Assembly: GCA_002633025.1 (NCBI GenBank)
Contig: NMRB01000187.1
Coordinates: forward strand, 176,439-240,438
Source of the DNA: Notospermus geniculatus
Lineage: Eukaryota > Nemertea > Pilidiophora > Heteronemertea > Lineidae
Length of the DNA: 64,000 nucleotides
Direction of reading: 5' to 3'
Shown: one piece after another, positions 24,931 through 38,110 of the stretch
Position numbering within the stretch: position 1 is the first letter of the stretch
How the letters are laid out: every line of letters begins with the position of its first letter
Position numbers and translations under genes: made by a program
Notes under the pieces: generated by a model
Seen by the model: the letters and a program-made list of their open reading frames with translations, nothing else
Databases searched by the model: none
What the model was told of the DNA's origin: nothing

Positions 24931-26930
24931 ATGGTCATCCATGGTCATTGATTGCAGAAGCCACACGGCCCTGGGTTCTGCTGCAAATCTCAGACCCTAA
25001 TATGTTCTGCCTTGCCGAATCGATCATTTCCGCCGCATCATACGAAGTCTATATGCCCAGGTTAGCAACACGTTCTACAATAGGCCGCTAATGAATCATC
25101 AGAAGGCAAGCCACTTCTTTGTCAAAAGGCAATCCTGTAGAGTGCATCCGCACACACATTAGCTTACCACCTCTATTCCCAGCACAGAGAAAAGTCGTTG
25201 GGCGGCTAATGAATTTTCATCAGAATGGAGCAAGTGAGTTGCGGTGATGAATATTGAAGGGGTAAAAAACCTACTCATCTTGTGTTTCTTTCAATAATTA
25301 CCAACTAGTGTCTGTCCAGTGTGGTGGTTTTTATTGCTGTTGCTGTATATAGCAAGTGATATAACTGATTGACACAGCTGAGATGCTTGCGAGTGTGTGT
25401 GGCCTGAAATTAAACTTGGCTGGAGTTAGGACATATGCTCATCCTCCTCCCTAGGGCCTAGGCCTGTCCTGCGGTGGATGAGCTACAGACCTAATGGTAA
25501 TGAACATGGAAATGTCCATGTTGAGGTGGCTCTTGATGGGGTTTCCTCCTTGGGAGTCTGGCACATCTTACAAACCCTGCCTTGGTTGGAGACATGGGTG
25601 ACTTTGCAAGTTGATTGGGTTTGTCCTGGGGAGTCTTACCTCATCTCACTGACCCCGCCATGAGGCATGACACTGGCTTGGATGATGATGAACCTGGACG
25701 TGTAGAACAACCATGGAGAAGCTTTTTTGCCCCTGTCACGGCAGGTTGTCACTGTCGATATTGTTCCACACCGAACATTTTCCTTGGAGCGTGCACATCT
25801 GCTCCTCTTGCTTGTTTTATGGCGCCATAGCCATAAACTTGTATCGCTAATACGAGCATTTGTTGGAGATGTAATGGCCAGCAATCAGTCTGGGTGTTCT
25901 CGTTACTGCCAGCTTAACACTGGGAGCATCTATTTTGAGGTGAAGAGTCGTGTTGATGATGAAGGTTAGATGTTGTGGCAATGGAATAATAATATGTCAA
26001 ATGGTGGACTTGTCGTGCTGCAATTTTAGTAGCATTTCTTGTGTCATGGATGGTTCCACTCCTGAGGTTACCCACTCTCGCCTCAGGCCTTTTGACAACA
26101 TGATGTCAGAAGCTCTTGATCAGTTCTAGTGCTGGCTGAGACGAACATGGCGCCTGTGGAAACCACAGAGCGAGAGCGGGAAACAGATTTAGTCAAAACA
26201 GGCCTCTGATCCATTTCCAAACTTCGTCTTGACCTCAAGGTGAATGAAGGTGATTCTTCTTCATCCATTTTCCCTCTCATTACCTACTAAGGAACATACT
26301 TTGCAAATCATTAATCATGGTTGGTCAGGACCTGTTGAGATGATTCCACCCCATCAACATCCAGGCAACCCAGATTTTCAATCTTCCTCACATAGTTAAT
26401 TTCCTCTTGTAGTGCTCAAAGTCCACATCTTCAATTTCCCTGAAGACACTCTGTCTACACATCTGATGTTGCCCGCTCCAACTTAATTACGGAGCTGTCA
26501 TTGGGGATGAACCTCGGATAACTTTTTACCCGTAATTAAGAGATGATTCCTTCCGATTGGCCAATATGGATTGTTCGACTTCCTGTCAGGGTGATTTACA
26601 ATCACTTAAGCTTTATTTCAAAGTGGAAAGTTGACATAATTGAACTGATTGTCCATTGGCTGGCAGACTTAATATTGCTCATCATCTATGAATAGGCCCT
26701 ACCAATATTTCAAACAACAGCATCTCTGATCTTTTTCAGTGCAATTCTGATTTTGAATACCAAACTCTCAGGAAACAGGTGGATACTGACCAAGTTTATC
26801 AAATCCCGACGGTCTACTGTGAAGGCGGATAAATATTTGATGGCATACTGATCTGCTAATTGCTTCGCATTCTCTGCTTTGATATCATGCAGTTTCCACC
26901 TCAAGTGGATGGTATGCTGTTTACTAGGTG
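24931..26930. other. Non-coding, no gene seen
   Basis: Short frames only. A 65-codon - strand frame (26083-26280), rich in Ser, Arg and Glu, looks somewhat protein-like but has no identifiable domain or firm splice sites. Confidence 0.5.
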
Positions 26931-27015
26931 GCTTTAAAGTGTAGTTGGTGTTGGCACCTGGTGTTACACCATTACACCAACACCAAGAACCATTCACGCA
27001 CCAACTTTAAACTCA
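26931..27015. repeat. Nested inverted repeat
   Basis: TTGGTGTTGG at 26945-26954 pairs perfectly with CCAACACCAA at 26977-26986 around a 22-nt loop. An outer pair (TTTAAAGTGTAGTTGGTG before, CACCAACTTTAAA after) extends the symmetry imperfectly. It may be the core of a small palindromic MITE. Confidence 0.5.
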
Positions 27016-28144
27016 AGTTGTGGCGTCAGTGTTCACCACGTTTATAACTGGCGTTTGATGCGACACCAATTCAGAACTTGAAAATCACCCAGTGTTTTGG
27101 AATTCCACAAGCATTTTCAGCATCAACTACCCTGTCAGATTATGCTAGAGTTAACTAGGAGATCAGTGGCTGGAGTGTGAAACAAACATTGGATGATTGG
27201 TGTAAACAGTTTGTGTGGACTGATGACTTTATATTCCATATTCTTGGCGCCACCGTGACCACAACTGAGATGTTCGTGACTGGCATGGGCAATGAGAATG
27301 CAGTGTGAAAAATGTGCATGTGATGTTGCGTGAACGTCAGTCATACAGTTTCAGCTTCTAAAATGATTTACATGTAGCAAGTTGTCAGCGACCAATATCA
27401 TGTTGCAGCACCTTGTGAGAGCCACAACATCGCCTGACTTTTATAGTATGAACAACTTTTACTTTGAAGTCAAACATCTAGGGTGAGCATTGGTCGGTGC
27501 ATCAACGTATCATGAATGGTAACGCTTTGATATTGATTGAGTTTTCTGCCTTTTGAGGGGTACCCATTGTCAAACTGCTGTTGGTATCAATGTCTTCTCT
27601 GACTTGAAGTGGCTGGATCTTCCTTTCACGGGGTTGAATGATTCTGTGGGTGAACATCCCTACTGTCTGGATGGGGTGGCAGGGTGGACAGTGGTAATCT
27701 GGCAGCCCGCCTTGTTTATACCCATGATATGCCTGGATTCTCACTTCAATGCTTAGTTTCTGGGAATCTGTTTTCATTCAGCATCACTGATTGCCCCTCA
27801 GCTAAGGTTTGCAAAGGCTCTTCAGCTCATTTCACAAGCAGCCTTGACATCTAGATATCATCACTATCTATTATGTTTTGTTCCCCGCCCCGTCCTTCCT
27901 CTGTCGTCACAGCATGAGCATGCAGTTCATGCATGCAGTACTCCATAAATCAGCAATAACATGACTCAAAGCAGCCATATCTCTTGATAAATTGGACTTA
28001 GGGGAATGGGTTTCAAAGTACCATACCTCATCAAAATGTTGAGCTATTATCATAAAGGGCTGCTTTGATGTGGCCCAAAATGAAAAATGGAGGCTTCCAC
28101 TTGTGGTAGTGTCTCACTAGCATTTTGATCTGATTTTAATAAAA
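27016..28144. other. Non-coding, no gene seen
   Basis: No repeat array or exon recognised; short chance frames only. Confidence 0.5.
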
Positions 28145-28186
28145 AAAAGGTAGACACAGCAAATCTTTTTGCTGTGTCTACCTTTT
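28145..28186. repeat. Perfect 19-bp hairpin with 4-nt loop
   Basis: The arm AAAAGGTAGACACAGCAAA (28145-28163) is followed by TCTT and its exact reverse complement (28168-28186). There is no mismatch in 19 bp. A short A tract precedes it, so transcripts from either strand would carry an A- or T-rich flank. Candidates are a microsatellite-like palindrome, the relic of a foldback element, or an RNA processing signal. Confidence 0.9.
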
Positions 28187-31100
28187 CTTGTGAGTGAGTT
28201 TTTGTTCAAACATGCAGGAGCACCAGATGCATCTCCACCACTTTGCCCTTCCTCAAGGCCTCTGCTAAGTCCAGAGAAGGCATTTCTCTGACCCTTGGTT
28301 GGGAGAGGGCTCCATCTCCCTAACTTCCAGTAAAAGCTATCTTTGAGGTAGGGAGGTGCTGGGCCTCACCATCTTCTTCCCCTTCACCTTACTTAACCCT
28401 ACGACCGTCAAATAGACCTGTTGCTGCCATCTATCCTTGGAGAACTAGTGCAAAGGAAGTTTTGATACAGGGATACCACTGCATAGCTGTCAGTGATAGT
28501 AAGGTTTATGACGGCTGTGCTCAGCGTACGCACAGGGTAGGGATAGACCATGACGAGCAGTGCTCCTCTATGCAGTGAAAACGTTAATGTGGACTGTCCC
28601 TTGTCCCTCTGAGCCAGTGATGGGAAGATTGGTATTTTTAATGATGAAAAACATTGGACATATGTTTCTCTGTAACTCTAAATCCAGTTATTATGACATG
28701 CATGATGTCCTTTAAAAACTCTCATCCTCATCAGTCCCAGGGAGAAGTCAGCAGAGAGTAGGCTGAAAGTGCTACATCGAGGGATGATTTAGCAGCCAAT
28801 TTCATTTCCTGCGCTATGATGGTAAATGGAATAATGCTCATATCATATATCACCAACTGAAGCCACTTGCAAATAACGTTAGCCAAGATTTTTATTGCAT
28901 TTCTCCCTGAGGTTGTAATGTTCATGGAGAGGAAGAGATGTAAAATCTATGTCACTTAATCTTACTTTATGTTGTTTTGTTCAAATATCTCATCTCTGTT
29001 CTTCATAATTTTATGATGTGGAGCAGGTGATGACTTGATCTAGGTTCATCCGACTCCAGGCCCTCCAGGTTGACATTTTCGGGTGCCATGTTACTTTAAA
29101 GATGCATTTATTATTTGCGGTTGTGGTTTTTGCACACTTTCCACAGGAATGCAGTTGTCACAGCATCTCCGCCCAAGATCCTAATTTCAGTGACAATACC
29201 TTCCTTGCGAGGAAATACAGTATATGTCATCGGCATTTTCCTCATTCCTGATTGATCCTATCCCAAGCAATTCATAACAAATGCTACTTTCCTTGTTGGA
29301 GCNCAAGGCCAGACAACAACCACCAGTTTGATCCCCTGCTTACCAAATCTCTCTAGCTTAGTCTGGCTTGCATCTGGTCAACTTTCTAATGATCGCCGAT
29401 AACTATTAATAGTTCAATAGCTTTTAGTTTTCTGAAGTAATTTCTAAAGTCTACCAAGTTATTTATTCGTATGTAGTCCAATTACTTGGAGGAAAAACAG
29501 CTTTCGTAAGAATCAATGATCCCTCTGAGTTTTTAGTCCACGTCTGTAAAAAAACTGAGAAACTTGAATCAATGAATAGCCGATAGATTTCTTTCATGCG
29601 GTCTACTTGAAAAAAAGTTCCATTAACATTGATTTTGGAGTTCAGAAAATGAACCAGTTTTTAGGGCTGATACAGGTTCTCAATATCGGTAAATCTGGAA
29701 AGGAGTGCTGGTCACTTGCTCCCATCTTGCGTTGAACGGAGGGTCAGTCAATAAACTTTCCTCCCAGGACTCCCTCCTGGACTGCTACTTTATTGAACAT
29801 CCTTACTTGCGATAAATCCCTGGTAGGTGGACGGATGACAGCTGATGCAGCTGATTTTCCAACATCAACCTCTCCCCAGGTATTATGAGAAGTTGCTGCC
29901 TCCTGGAATGAGGTACGGGAGTCGGAGACCAGATCCAAATGTCTGGGAGATTTTTTTTCGTTCCCCAGTCTACCATTTCAAGATTATTTGATCTCATTGA
30001 AAGGCTCCTTCATTTTGTTGCCAATCTTTTTAATCCACGTCTGCTGATCAGAGATTGCCAATTGAAGTTCCTGGCCTTGTTGTAAAAATATCCTAAGTAC
30101 CAAAAGGATGAAACCGTACATGGTAATTAGATTTTGATAATAGACATTTCATATCATGGTATTTACCATCATTTTGAGAAGACGGTTTCAAAAGCTATTC
30201 TTCTCCTCTTGAAAATAGAATTTGATCTGCAGATCGTGATTTCAATTTGTCATGATGAGACACGAGTTCTTTTCTTGAGTCGGTTCTGAAGCAGTTTGTG
30301 ATTCAAGTACCAGAGATTTACCCAGCAAACCTATCCAAACTAGTTGAGTGCAAACAAGTCACCTCTTATGCTATCCCAGTACAAACATGGACTAGGACAA
30401 GTTAGAACATAAAAACAGTGTTAAGCCATTTAGTGAAATGCATACCAAACAGCAAAACATGATTGTGACTGTGTTCACCAAATCATCATCCTTAAGATGT
30501 GTGCCTAACACTCGTGAGCTTCTGCGTCTAACACATTTCAGTTCTTTACCAAGGATGAAATTTCACATTTATTGCTAGTACAAACTTCTCGAGACGCTTT
30601 ACCCTCAAGTTTCATCTTCCAATTTCATATAATATGCTCTCTTCATCCCTGGGGGTTTTCCCAGCTGCAGCAATTCGCTCCACAGTCTCCAGGGCATGCT
30701 GCTCTGGCTGAAAATATGATTACCCTGTTTGTTCTTGCCAAGAGTTCAGACTCCGTAGCCAAGAATTCCTTATGTCCGTTCGCGGCCGCATCTCTGGTAA
30801 TGCAATAAAGATAAAATAGAGGTAATTTTGTCGATCGTGTTGGGCAGTAATTGGAGCTGTTACGGATGACCTTAACGGCGCTGACATGGGATTCTGGACT
30901 CTAATTGCCGTCATTTTGTATGCAGCCATAATTTTCGTGACTTGCGTTGTACGGTCCGCTAAATGCATGCCCTGGAGAAACTGAGTTGGCCTGGCATTCG
31001 TTTTATAAGCATCATCATCAAACTGGCATGCGACAAAATGTGTTTAGCAGAATGGTTCTGGATTTTATAGTACTCGGCGGAACATCAGGTTTGTCCATAA

Positions 31101-34100
31101 CAGATTACGCCTTCAACCCGAAAAGGAACTGTTGCCTTTGCTGATGGTGGCAAAGCAGACTTAAAAATTGTTAGCAATTCTATTGCGTCAAGTTGAAGAA
31201 TCAGAGGAAATACCACCATCTACCTGCAGAATGAGTCCTCAAAAGACAAAGAGGTGAGGAACCGCAGAGGATCTTCAGCCAGCGGAGAGCAAGTTTTGTC
31301 GAGTGACAAGATTTACATGTTTGATGGTCAAGATGGAATACAGAAGAAGTGTCCACTCCTTTCGGGGATATTCGACTCCACAGGCAGCACTGAATATGAA
31401 AGGATCAGGCCAGGGAAGAACTAGAGTGACGTCAGCTCCCAGAGCAGGATGTAGAGTGATAGAAGGGTGCGACTTCCCAAATGCTGAACAACCTTGGGGA
31501 CCAGTGTCTACAACCTCTCCACTTTCAACATCCCCTGGTGGCTATTAGTGAATTAGTATCCGCCTGCATCCGGAGCTGATGATGCAGAGCTAGAGAAGGA
31601 TGAAGCATCACCCCAAATGGTGATCATCTTGGCACCATTGTCTACAACCATGACAACCTCTCCCCTTTCTACTTCCCCGAAAGCCATTAGTGTTGTCTTC
31701 GACATTGTCAGCCACCAGGCTCAAGGTTATTGCCTGAATTACCTTTTGATATGATCTCAAGCTTCCTCTCAGACATCTTTATCCCAAGGACTATACAGAT
31801 TGTGATGTTTATCCAGCTTTCCCCGAGACGGCTGTTCTAACACACCAACCCTCACAAGCAGAATAACAAATGCTGTTTCATCAAGAAACTTGGCGTAATG
31901 TAATATTTAGTAGCATTTCTATGGCCATTAATCATTCTTTCTTTGATAATCTACCATCATATTGCCAATTGGTCTGATAAGGTGCGCTCAGGTTGAGGCT
32001 GTTGGTGATGATAATATAGCCCTTAGAATAGATCATTCTGTGGATGAAAGTACGGCATCGGCATCGTTAGTGCGGTTTTGTGGATGTAAAGATAGTGGTA
32101 GATCAATGAAATCACCACCTACCGATCATTTGATACTCTACCAAATAATTCGGGCAATAAAACAGCAATAATCATCTCTTACATTTACACTTTGCGGATT
32201 TGTTTTTCATCTCCATATTCCCAGCACAGCACAACGAATCTTGTGAACAACAGCTTTCAGCAACTGAAAGGTACTGTAAATGCTTTTCGGCATATCTACA
32301 GGCCAGCCAATCTCATTCATCTCCAGTGCTTTAAATCAAGAAGATTGCCACTTTCAAAGACTTGAAGGACATGAGACAGAATAAGCTACCGTAATGACGC
32401 ATGACATCCGCACTGTTCTTCCCTTCATTTCCTATTAGATGGTACACCTTATCATGTTGTTTACCTCAATGGCCATGGACAGGGCCACCCTGTCCAAGAC
32501 CACACGATAATGGGTATTAGTGCAAGGCGAGCTGCTTCATCCTCTAATACTTCTGGCCTCCTTCCTCAACTGACCTCCACTCACAGCCACAAGAAGTGCC
32601 CTCAGCTTGCAAAGCACCCTAGCTGACTCAGACCCTTAGATCCTGTCATTGTGTCCAAAAACGTGCGACTTTCCCTGCAGCCGAGTCCTTCCAACGTAAT
32701 TGCTTCATCTTTGAGCATCTGATGCGATGGCCTTGAATTCAGTTGGTACATTTCCCTGCCTAAAGCAGGCCTTTTCATGAATTGATCACACTCCAATGGA
32801 CTCGCTAATTGAGAAATCTTGATCACCGCTTCCCTTGGTGAAAGTACACAAGCAGGGTTTCCGTTCACGCTAAAAAAAAGCGTATACACGCCTGTACATC
32901 CGATTTCGTGCTTGGTAGACACTGGGCAAGCAACTTTCAAACGCCAAGACTTGATACAATAATCACATTTTCCACGCCTGCATCTATTACGCCGTGCAAA
33001 TGTGCACGCTAGCGATTTTTACGTCATGCACATTTTCGAAAACATCAAAATAAAATTTGTTTGATATCAAAAACTGTGCGTCGCCGTCGCATCTTCTTTC
33101 GCTCTCAGCTGATACTGAAATCTGACATGTCTGAAATTGTTTACAACCAACCAACGTGAGTTGGCCGTGTATTCAAGAACCCTCGATTACCGGTCTCGAC
33201 CCATGCGATCTCTCTGCATATATTCTGCATACATGTTATAGTAGATGCGAAAGCCAGTACATGAGGTTGAAATGCGAATCGGAGTTTAAGCATAGCTCTG
33301 CCTTGGCGCTAACCTGGTTCCCTGGGCATCCGACGGTGGCGCTGGCTGTCGATTCGCGCCAGGCCGGCGGGGAATCCCCACTGACGGGCCACTGTTCACT
33401 GGGAGAAGCACATTTTGGTGCGCTCCAAGAAAACTGAAAAAGCACATTTTGGTGCCCAAAGATTTTGAAAAAAACACAAATGAAACGCCAGGTCCTTTCA
33501 CTGGAAGCACTTTCTTTGTGCTCTTTAAATTCAGAGAGTGGAAACCCNATGCTCAGTCGAGACTTTGGCAATATTACTCTAAAGAGCTTTGGCAGGATCA
33601 TCTGCCAGGGAATCTCAACAGACAGAATGGTTTGATCTCATCAGGAACAGGACTGAGCCAAGTAATTTTGCCTCTCTTGCTGCAAAGGAACTAGCCAACT
33701 CAATCTCACTGTGCAAAAACCTGCCTTCTCAATGCTCTTTCTTTGAGGGAGAAAATTGTTGGCTGGGTCACAGCATTCACAAGGGAAAGCAATGAGACAT
33801 GCAATTTACAGCGACCAAACAGAGAAGAAGATATCTCATTGCTTGTAGTTGGCCAATTGAATGAATGTAAATCGATACAAGTGTAATATCATCCGTATTA
33901 GCACTGATGCAATCAGACATAATCCTCGATCGATCTACCATTGGTCACTGTCATCGAATGACAGAAAATTCTAGTATTCATTCTATAGCAAACAATTTGT
34001 TCTTTAAATCAAGTTGGTTTTTGCATTGGATGAAAGTAACATGAAAGTTGTTTCTCAGAAACAACTTTCCTGATGAACTTCACATCTGCCTGCTCCACTT

Positions 34101-34384
34101 GGACCATTTCGATATCCTCTCTGGATCCAAGGTTTGTCTTGATCCTCCTCTTCTTACATTCTTTATTCATACAGCGATATTCTCTATAATCAGCCGGCCA
34201 GACATACTTCATATCACCCTTCCATTGCCAGTACCAATCATATCAACGTTTCACTTATCTCACTGGGCAGTGAGTGCTTAGAACACTGAGTGGGAGCATT
34301 CTTTGATCGCGTAGTCCATGAGGGCAAGACTTCCTTCCAAATGCATGCTTGGCTGTGAGACGAGGCACTCCCTGTGGTCGGCTT
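28187..34384. other. Non-coding, no gene seen
   Basis: Six kilobases with only short chance frames and two single ambiguous bases (29303, 33548). The 33.1-33.7 kb part has overlapping frames on both strands and a short direct repeat (AAGCACATTTTGGTGC at about 33407 and 33441) but no recognisable domain. Confidence 0.5.
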
Positions 34385-34660
34385 TTTGTGGATGCCCCTT
34401 TCAGGAGGACGTGCCTCTGACCCATCAGCCCAAGCTTGTTCCACTACAATCACTTTATAGATGCATCTTTCAGGAAGACATACCTCCAACCTATCAGGCT
34501 AAGTTTGTTCCGATTGCAGTCACTTTGTGGATGCCCCTTTCAAGAGGATGGACTCTGACCCATCAGCCCAAGCTTGTTCCAGTGCAGTCACTTTGTGGAT
34601 GCCCCTTTTAGGAGGATGTACCTCTGACCCATCAACCCACGCTTCTTCCACAAAAATCAT
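34385..34660. repeat. Tandem repeat, about 69-bp period, four units
   Basis: GATGCCCCTTTCAGGAGGA-type words begin at 34391, 34460, 34530 and 34598. Each is followed by CTCTGACCCATCAGCCCAAG, CTTGTTCCA and CAGTCACTTTGTG. Periods are 69, 70 and 68 bp. The 97-codon + frame here arises from the array. Confidence 0.88.
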
Positions 34661-35170
34661 TTTGAGCTGGCCCTCTCTCAGCGTACACAGGGCCTGTTTT
34701 TGAGTGAATTTTTTTAGACTTTCAGCCTTGTGACTTGCCAGTGATTACTTCACCTCATTTTGAAATCCAAATTCAAAGCGACGTTTTATTTCACCTTGCA
34801 ACAACCTGTCAATTCCATTCATCCATCACTCGATGAGATCTAAAGGAGGCACGCTGGGTTCTGATTGGATTTTCACACCCGTGATTGTGATGAGTTGAGG
34901 TTCTGTAATGAGATGCCTTTAGATTGATATTGCTTTCCCAGGAGGGGTTCCTCCAAACTTACCATGGTAGTTGTCACCAACAGTGGTGGACCTGCAGTGG
35001 GGGAGAGTGTCACGGGTCTCTCTACTTGACCACAGGTTCCTTGTTCTGAAATTAGTCATGTGATGAGATGAAAGCTGGAACACACATCCAAATTCATATT
35101 TGTGAGATATCTCACTGGGTTCATGTCTGCAAACTCGCAAGTCATGTCTGTGAGGAGTTTGCAGACATAA

Positions 35171-35330
35171 AACCCACAAAGATGGTACGAGGTTGCTCAA
35201 AAAAGACACGGCTCACAAAAGATGGTACTAGGTTGCTCACACTGTCACAGACATGGCTCACAAAGATGGTATTAGGTTGCTCACAGACATGGCTCGCAAA
35301 GATGGTATTAGGTTGCTCACAGACATGATG
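35171..35330. repeat. Minisatellite, 36-44 bp period, four units
   Basis: CACAAAGATGGTA-TAGGTTGC followed by TCACAGACATGGCT recurs with GATGGTA at 35181, 35221, 35265 and 35301. Confidence 0.88.
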
Positions 35331-35496
35331 ATTTCACTGAGATTACCGTAGTTGTACTCCCACCTTCCCAGCCAAATATGGCTGTCTTCCTTTGTTTGCA
35401 CAGTGAATCCCTTCTTTATTGGTTTTCCAACTCATCATGCCATTGAATACGATCAAGATTAAAAAGATGCAGACAATCAGAGGAAGTCAAGCGTCA

Positions 35497-35657
35497 NNNN
35501 NNNNNNNNNNNNNNNNNNNNNNNNNNNNNNNNNNNNNNNNNNNNNNNNNNNNNNNNNNNNNNNNNNNNNNNNNNNNNNNNNNNNNNNNNNNNNNNNNNNN
35601 NNNNNNNNNNNNNNNNNNNNNNNNNNNNNNNNNNNNNNNNNNNNNNNNNNNNNNNNN
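35497..35657. other. Assembly gap (161 N)
   Basis: A run of N of the same length as the gap at 59421-59581, which suggests a placeholder rather than a measured size. Confidence 1.
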
Positions 35658-36674
35658 GGGCAAGATCCGTCATCTCAGTTTAATTAAAATTTACCCAAAA
35701 CCATCTTTTGATTGGAAATTTGCAGTGTTGTTGACTCAAGATTCACCTTTTAATTTCATCTTTGAGGAGATATTGTCAGGTTTTCTTACAGATTTTAAAA
35801 CCATGCATTGCCAGGACTATAAGGCCAAAAACCTGGCAACTGACTGCCGATCAAACTGATCACACAGGCTCAGAATAACAGTGAAATCGTCAGTGTAGAA
35901 TGCCAAAATATGGTGATTTGACAATGGTGTATTCTTGATACCTTTGCCTGTTAGCCAACATCCTGCTGGACTCCTAATAACAATCCAAGAATGAAAATTG
36001 AAAATGTCAGGAAGAGTCAGATGAACCCCTCACGTTGCAATATGTCACTCTCCCTTCTTCAAACAGTTTTGAGACCCAGTGAAGCCAGTGTACATGTACT
36101 TTATCGAGTTCCGAATATTTCGATGGTAACCTTGCTTGGATACTGATAATCAATACAGTACAAATTGGAAAAAAATCCCTCACAGCTGGCTATGTCTTGA
36201 AGGTTCCCAACCACGATTGATATGAACATTCTAATAATGAAATAGCTGATGACTTTTCTGCATGGTCAGTTTTGAGATGTGGTGAAGAAATCAAGTGTAT
36301 TGATCGTGTAAAATTTGACTCGTTTCTTATGCAGTTTGATGAATTCCAATTTGGTTGGTTTAAACAGTTTGCTGATGGTGTTGACTTTGTCGGAAAAGAT
36401 GGAGCTTGTGTTTGGTAATCAACGAATTGTGTCCTCATCAATCATCAGATAAAGTCATCTTCCCCATCTGACCATGAGTAAAGTCTTGGTGGAGTGTACA
36501 ATGGGGAATAGGTTAGAAAACTGTATTGAGACTGGAGGTGCCAGATATGGCATTTTAAATATCAGGTCTCGACAATATTGGGCAAATTTAATGAACTGTG
36601 GAGGAAATCAGTGCCCGAACAAAACCTGCACTGTGAGAGACAGTCGCCCTCTCTAGCACATGAAGACCAGGTCC

Positions 36675-36912
36675 ATTCTCAAATTGACGTAAACGACAAA
36701 GATCTGCGCACTTCCACCAAAATCTCAACCACAACCTCGATCTGCAGCTGAATGATATGACGCAGACAACCCCATGACAGTGACTCTGAAGACGTTGCAT
36801 CAGAGTCGACCATTGCTGAATCATGGACTGCATCACGTCACCCGGTTTCCGATCGAGGTTGTGGTTGCAATTTCGGCGGAAGTACGCAGATCTGCTAATT
36901 CAAGAATCGTCT
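36675..36912. mobile_element. Long-TIR element (family B), copy 3
   Basis: About 238 bp. The left arm ATTCTCAAATTGACG ... CCAAAATCTCAACCACAACC and the right arm (reverse complement AGACGATTCTTGAATTAGC ... GCAACCACAACCTCGATC) are inverted repeats with a shared AGATCTGCG-ACTTCC core. It is better preserved in its arms than the 16.9 kb copy. Confidence 0.7.
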
Positions 36913-36978
36913 ACAGGGATCGAACCCAAAACCATAGAGGTGACAGGAGCCGATGTTTCATTGCGCCACTCTGACATC
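36913..36978 (-). mobile_element. tRNA-like SINE head
   Basis: Read on the - strand there is an A-box-like word (TGGCGCAATGAA, 36957-36968) and a B-box (GGGTTCGATCCC, 36916-36927), about 29 bp apart, as in an internal RNA polymerase III promoter. It does not fold as a full tRNA by eye, so a tRNA-derived SINE fragment is the better reading. It directly abuts the family B element, so the two may form one composite repeat. Confidence 0.5.
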
Positions 36979-37581
36979 CTTAAAAACATCGGTGTAGTTT
37001 TATGAATGTGGGCCCTGGCTTTAATCCCCAGTCAGACCTGCATAGGCTTTCTCTGGGCTCTCCAGTTTCCTCCTGCTGTATATCGACCCCCCCCCCATGC
37101 TGTTAAGAACTGATGGTGCCGTATTTGGCACTTGCTTCGCAATTCAATATTTCTGTCAAGTCTTGCCAACACTCAGACAAGATGCAGCGATTGGGGCACG
37201 CAAATATTGATCGTGTAAAATTTGACTCGTTTCTTATGCAGTTTGATGAATTCCAATTTGGTTGGTTTAAACAGTTTGCTGATGGTGTTGACTTTGCCGG
37301 AAAAGATGGAGCTTGTGTTTGATAATCAACGAATTGTATCCTCATCAATCATCAGATAAAGTCATCTTCCCCATCTGACCATGAATAAAGTCTTGGTGGA
37401 GTGTACAGTTGGGCATAGGTGAGGAAACGGAATTGAGACTGGAGGTGCCAGATATGGCATTTTAAATATCAGGTCTCGACAATATTGGGCAAATTTAATG
37501 AACTGTGGAGGAAATCAGTGCCCGAACAAAACCTGCACTGTCAGAGACAGTCACCCTCTCTAGCACATGAAGACCAGGTCC

Positions 37582-37819
37582 ATTCTCAAATAGACGTAAA
37601 CGACAATGATCTGCGCACTTCCACCAAAATCTCAACCACAACCTCGATCTGCAGCTGAATGATATGACGCAGACAACCCCATGACAGTGACTTCGAAGAC
37701 GTTGCATCAGCGTCGACCATTGCTGAATCATGGACTGCGTCACGTCACCCGGTTTCCGATCGAGGTTGTGGTTGCGATTTCGGCGAAATAACGCAGATCT
37801 GCTAATTTGAGAATCGTCT
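37582..37819. mobile_element. Long-TIR element (family B), copy 4
   Basis: Counterpart of the 36675 element in the second unit of the duplication, same length and structure, with a few base changes. Confidence 0.7.
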
Positions 37820-37885
37820 ATAGGGATTGAACCCAAAACGATAGAGGTGACAGGAGCCGATGTTTCATTGCACCACTCTGACAGC
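37820..37885 (-). mobile_element. tRNA-like SINE head, second copy
   Basis: The - strand A-box-like word TGGTGCAATGAA (37864-37875) and B-box GGGTTCAATCCC (37823-37834) are kept, with base changes from the first copy. Confidence 0.5.
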
Positions 37886-38110
37886 CTTAAAAACGTCGGT
37901 GTAGTTTTATGAATATGGGCCCTGGCTTCAATCCCCAGTCAGACCTGCATAGGCGTTCTCTGGACTCTCCAGTTTCCTCCTGCTGTATATCGACCCCCCC
38001 CCCATGCTCTTAAGAACTGATCGTGCCGTATTTGGCACTTGCTTCGCAATTCAATATTTCTGTCAAGTCTTGCCAACACTCAGACAAGATGCAGCGATTG
38101 GGGCACGCAA

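Larger units (their letters stand above)
36300..37206. repeat. 0.9-kb tandem duplication, unit 1
   Basis: From TTGATCGTGTAAAATTTGAC at 36300 the sequence repeats at 37207, a period of 907 bp. Both units hold, in order, a GTTTGCTGATGGTGTTGAC segment, a long-TIR element, a tRNA-like segment, a poly-C tract (near 37087 and 37995) and the GCGATTGGGGCACGC end. Open frames inside are repeat-derived. Confidence 0.92.
37207..38110. repeat. 0.9-kb tandem duplication, unit 2
   Basis: Second unit of the duplication, ending at GGGGCACGCAA near 38110, after which the sequence is unique. It differs from unit 1 by scattered substitutions and single-base indels. Confidence 0.92.
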
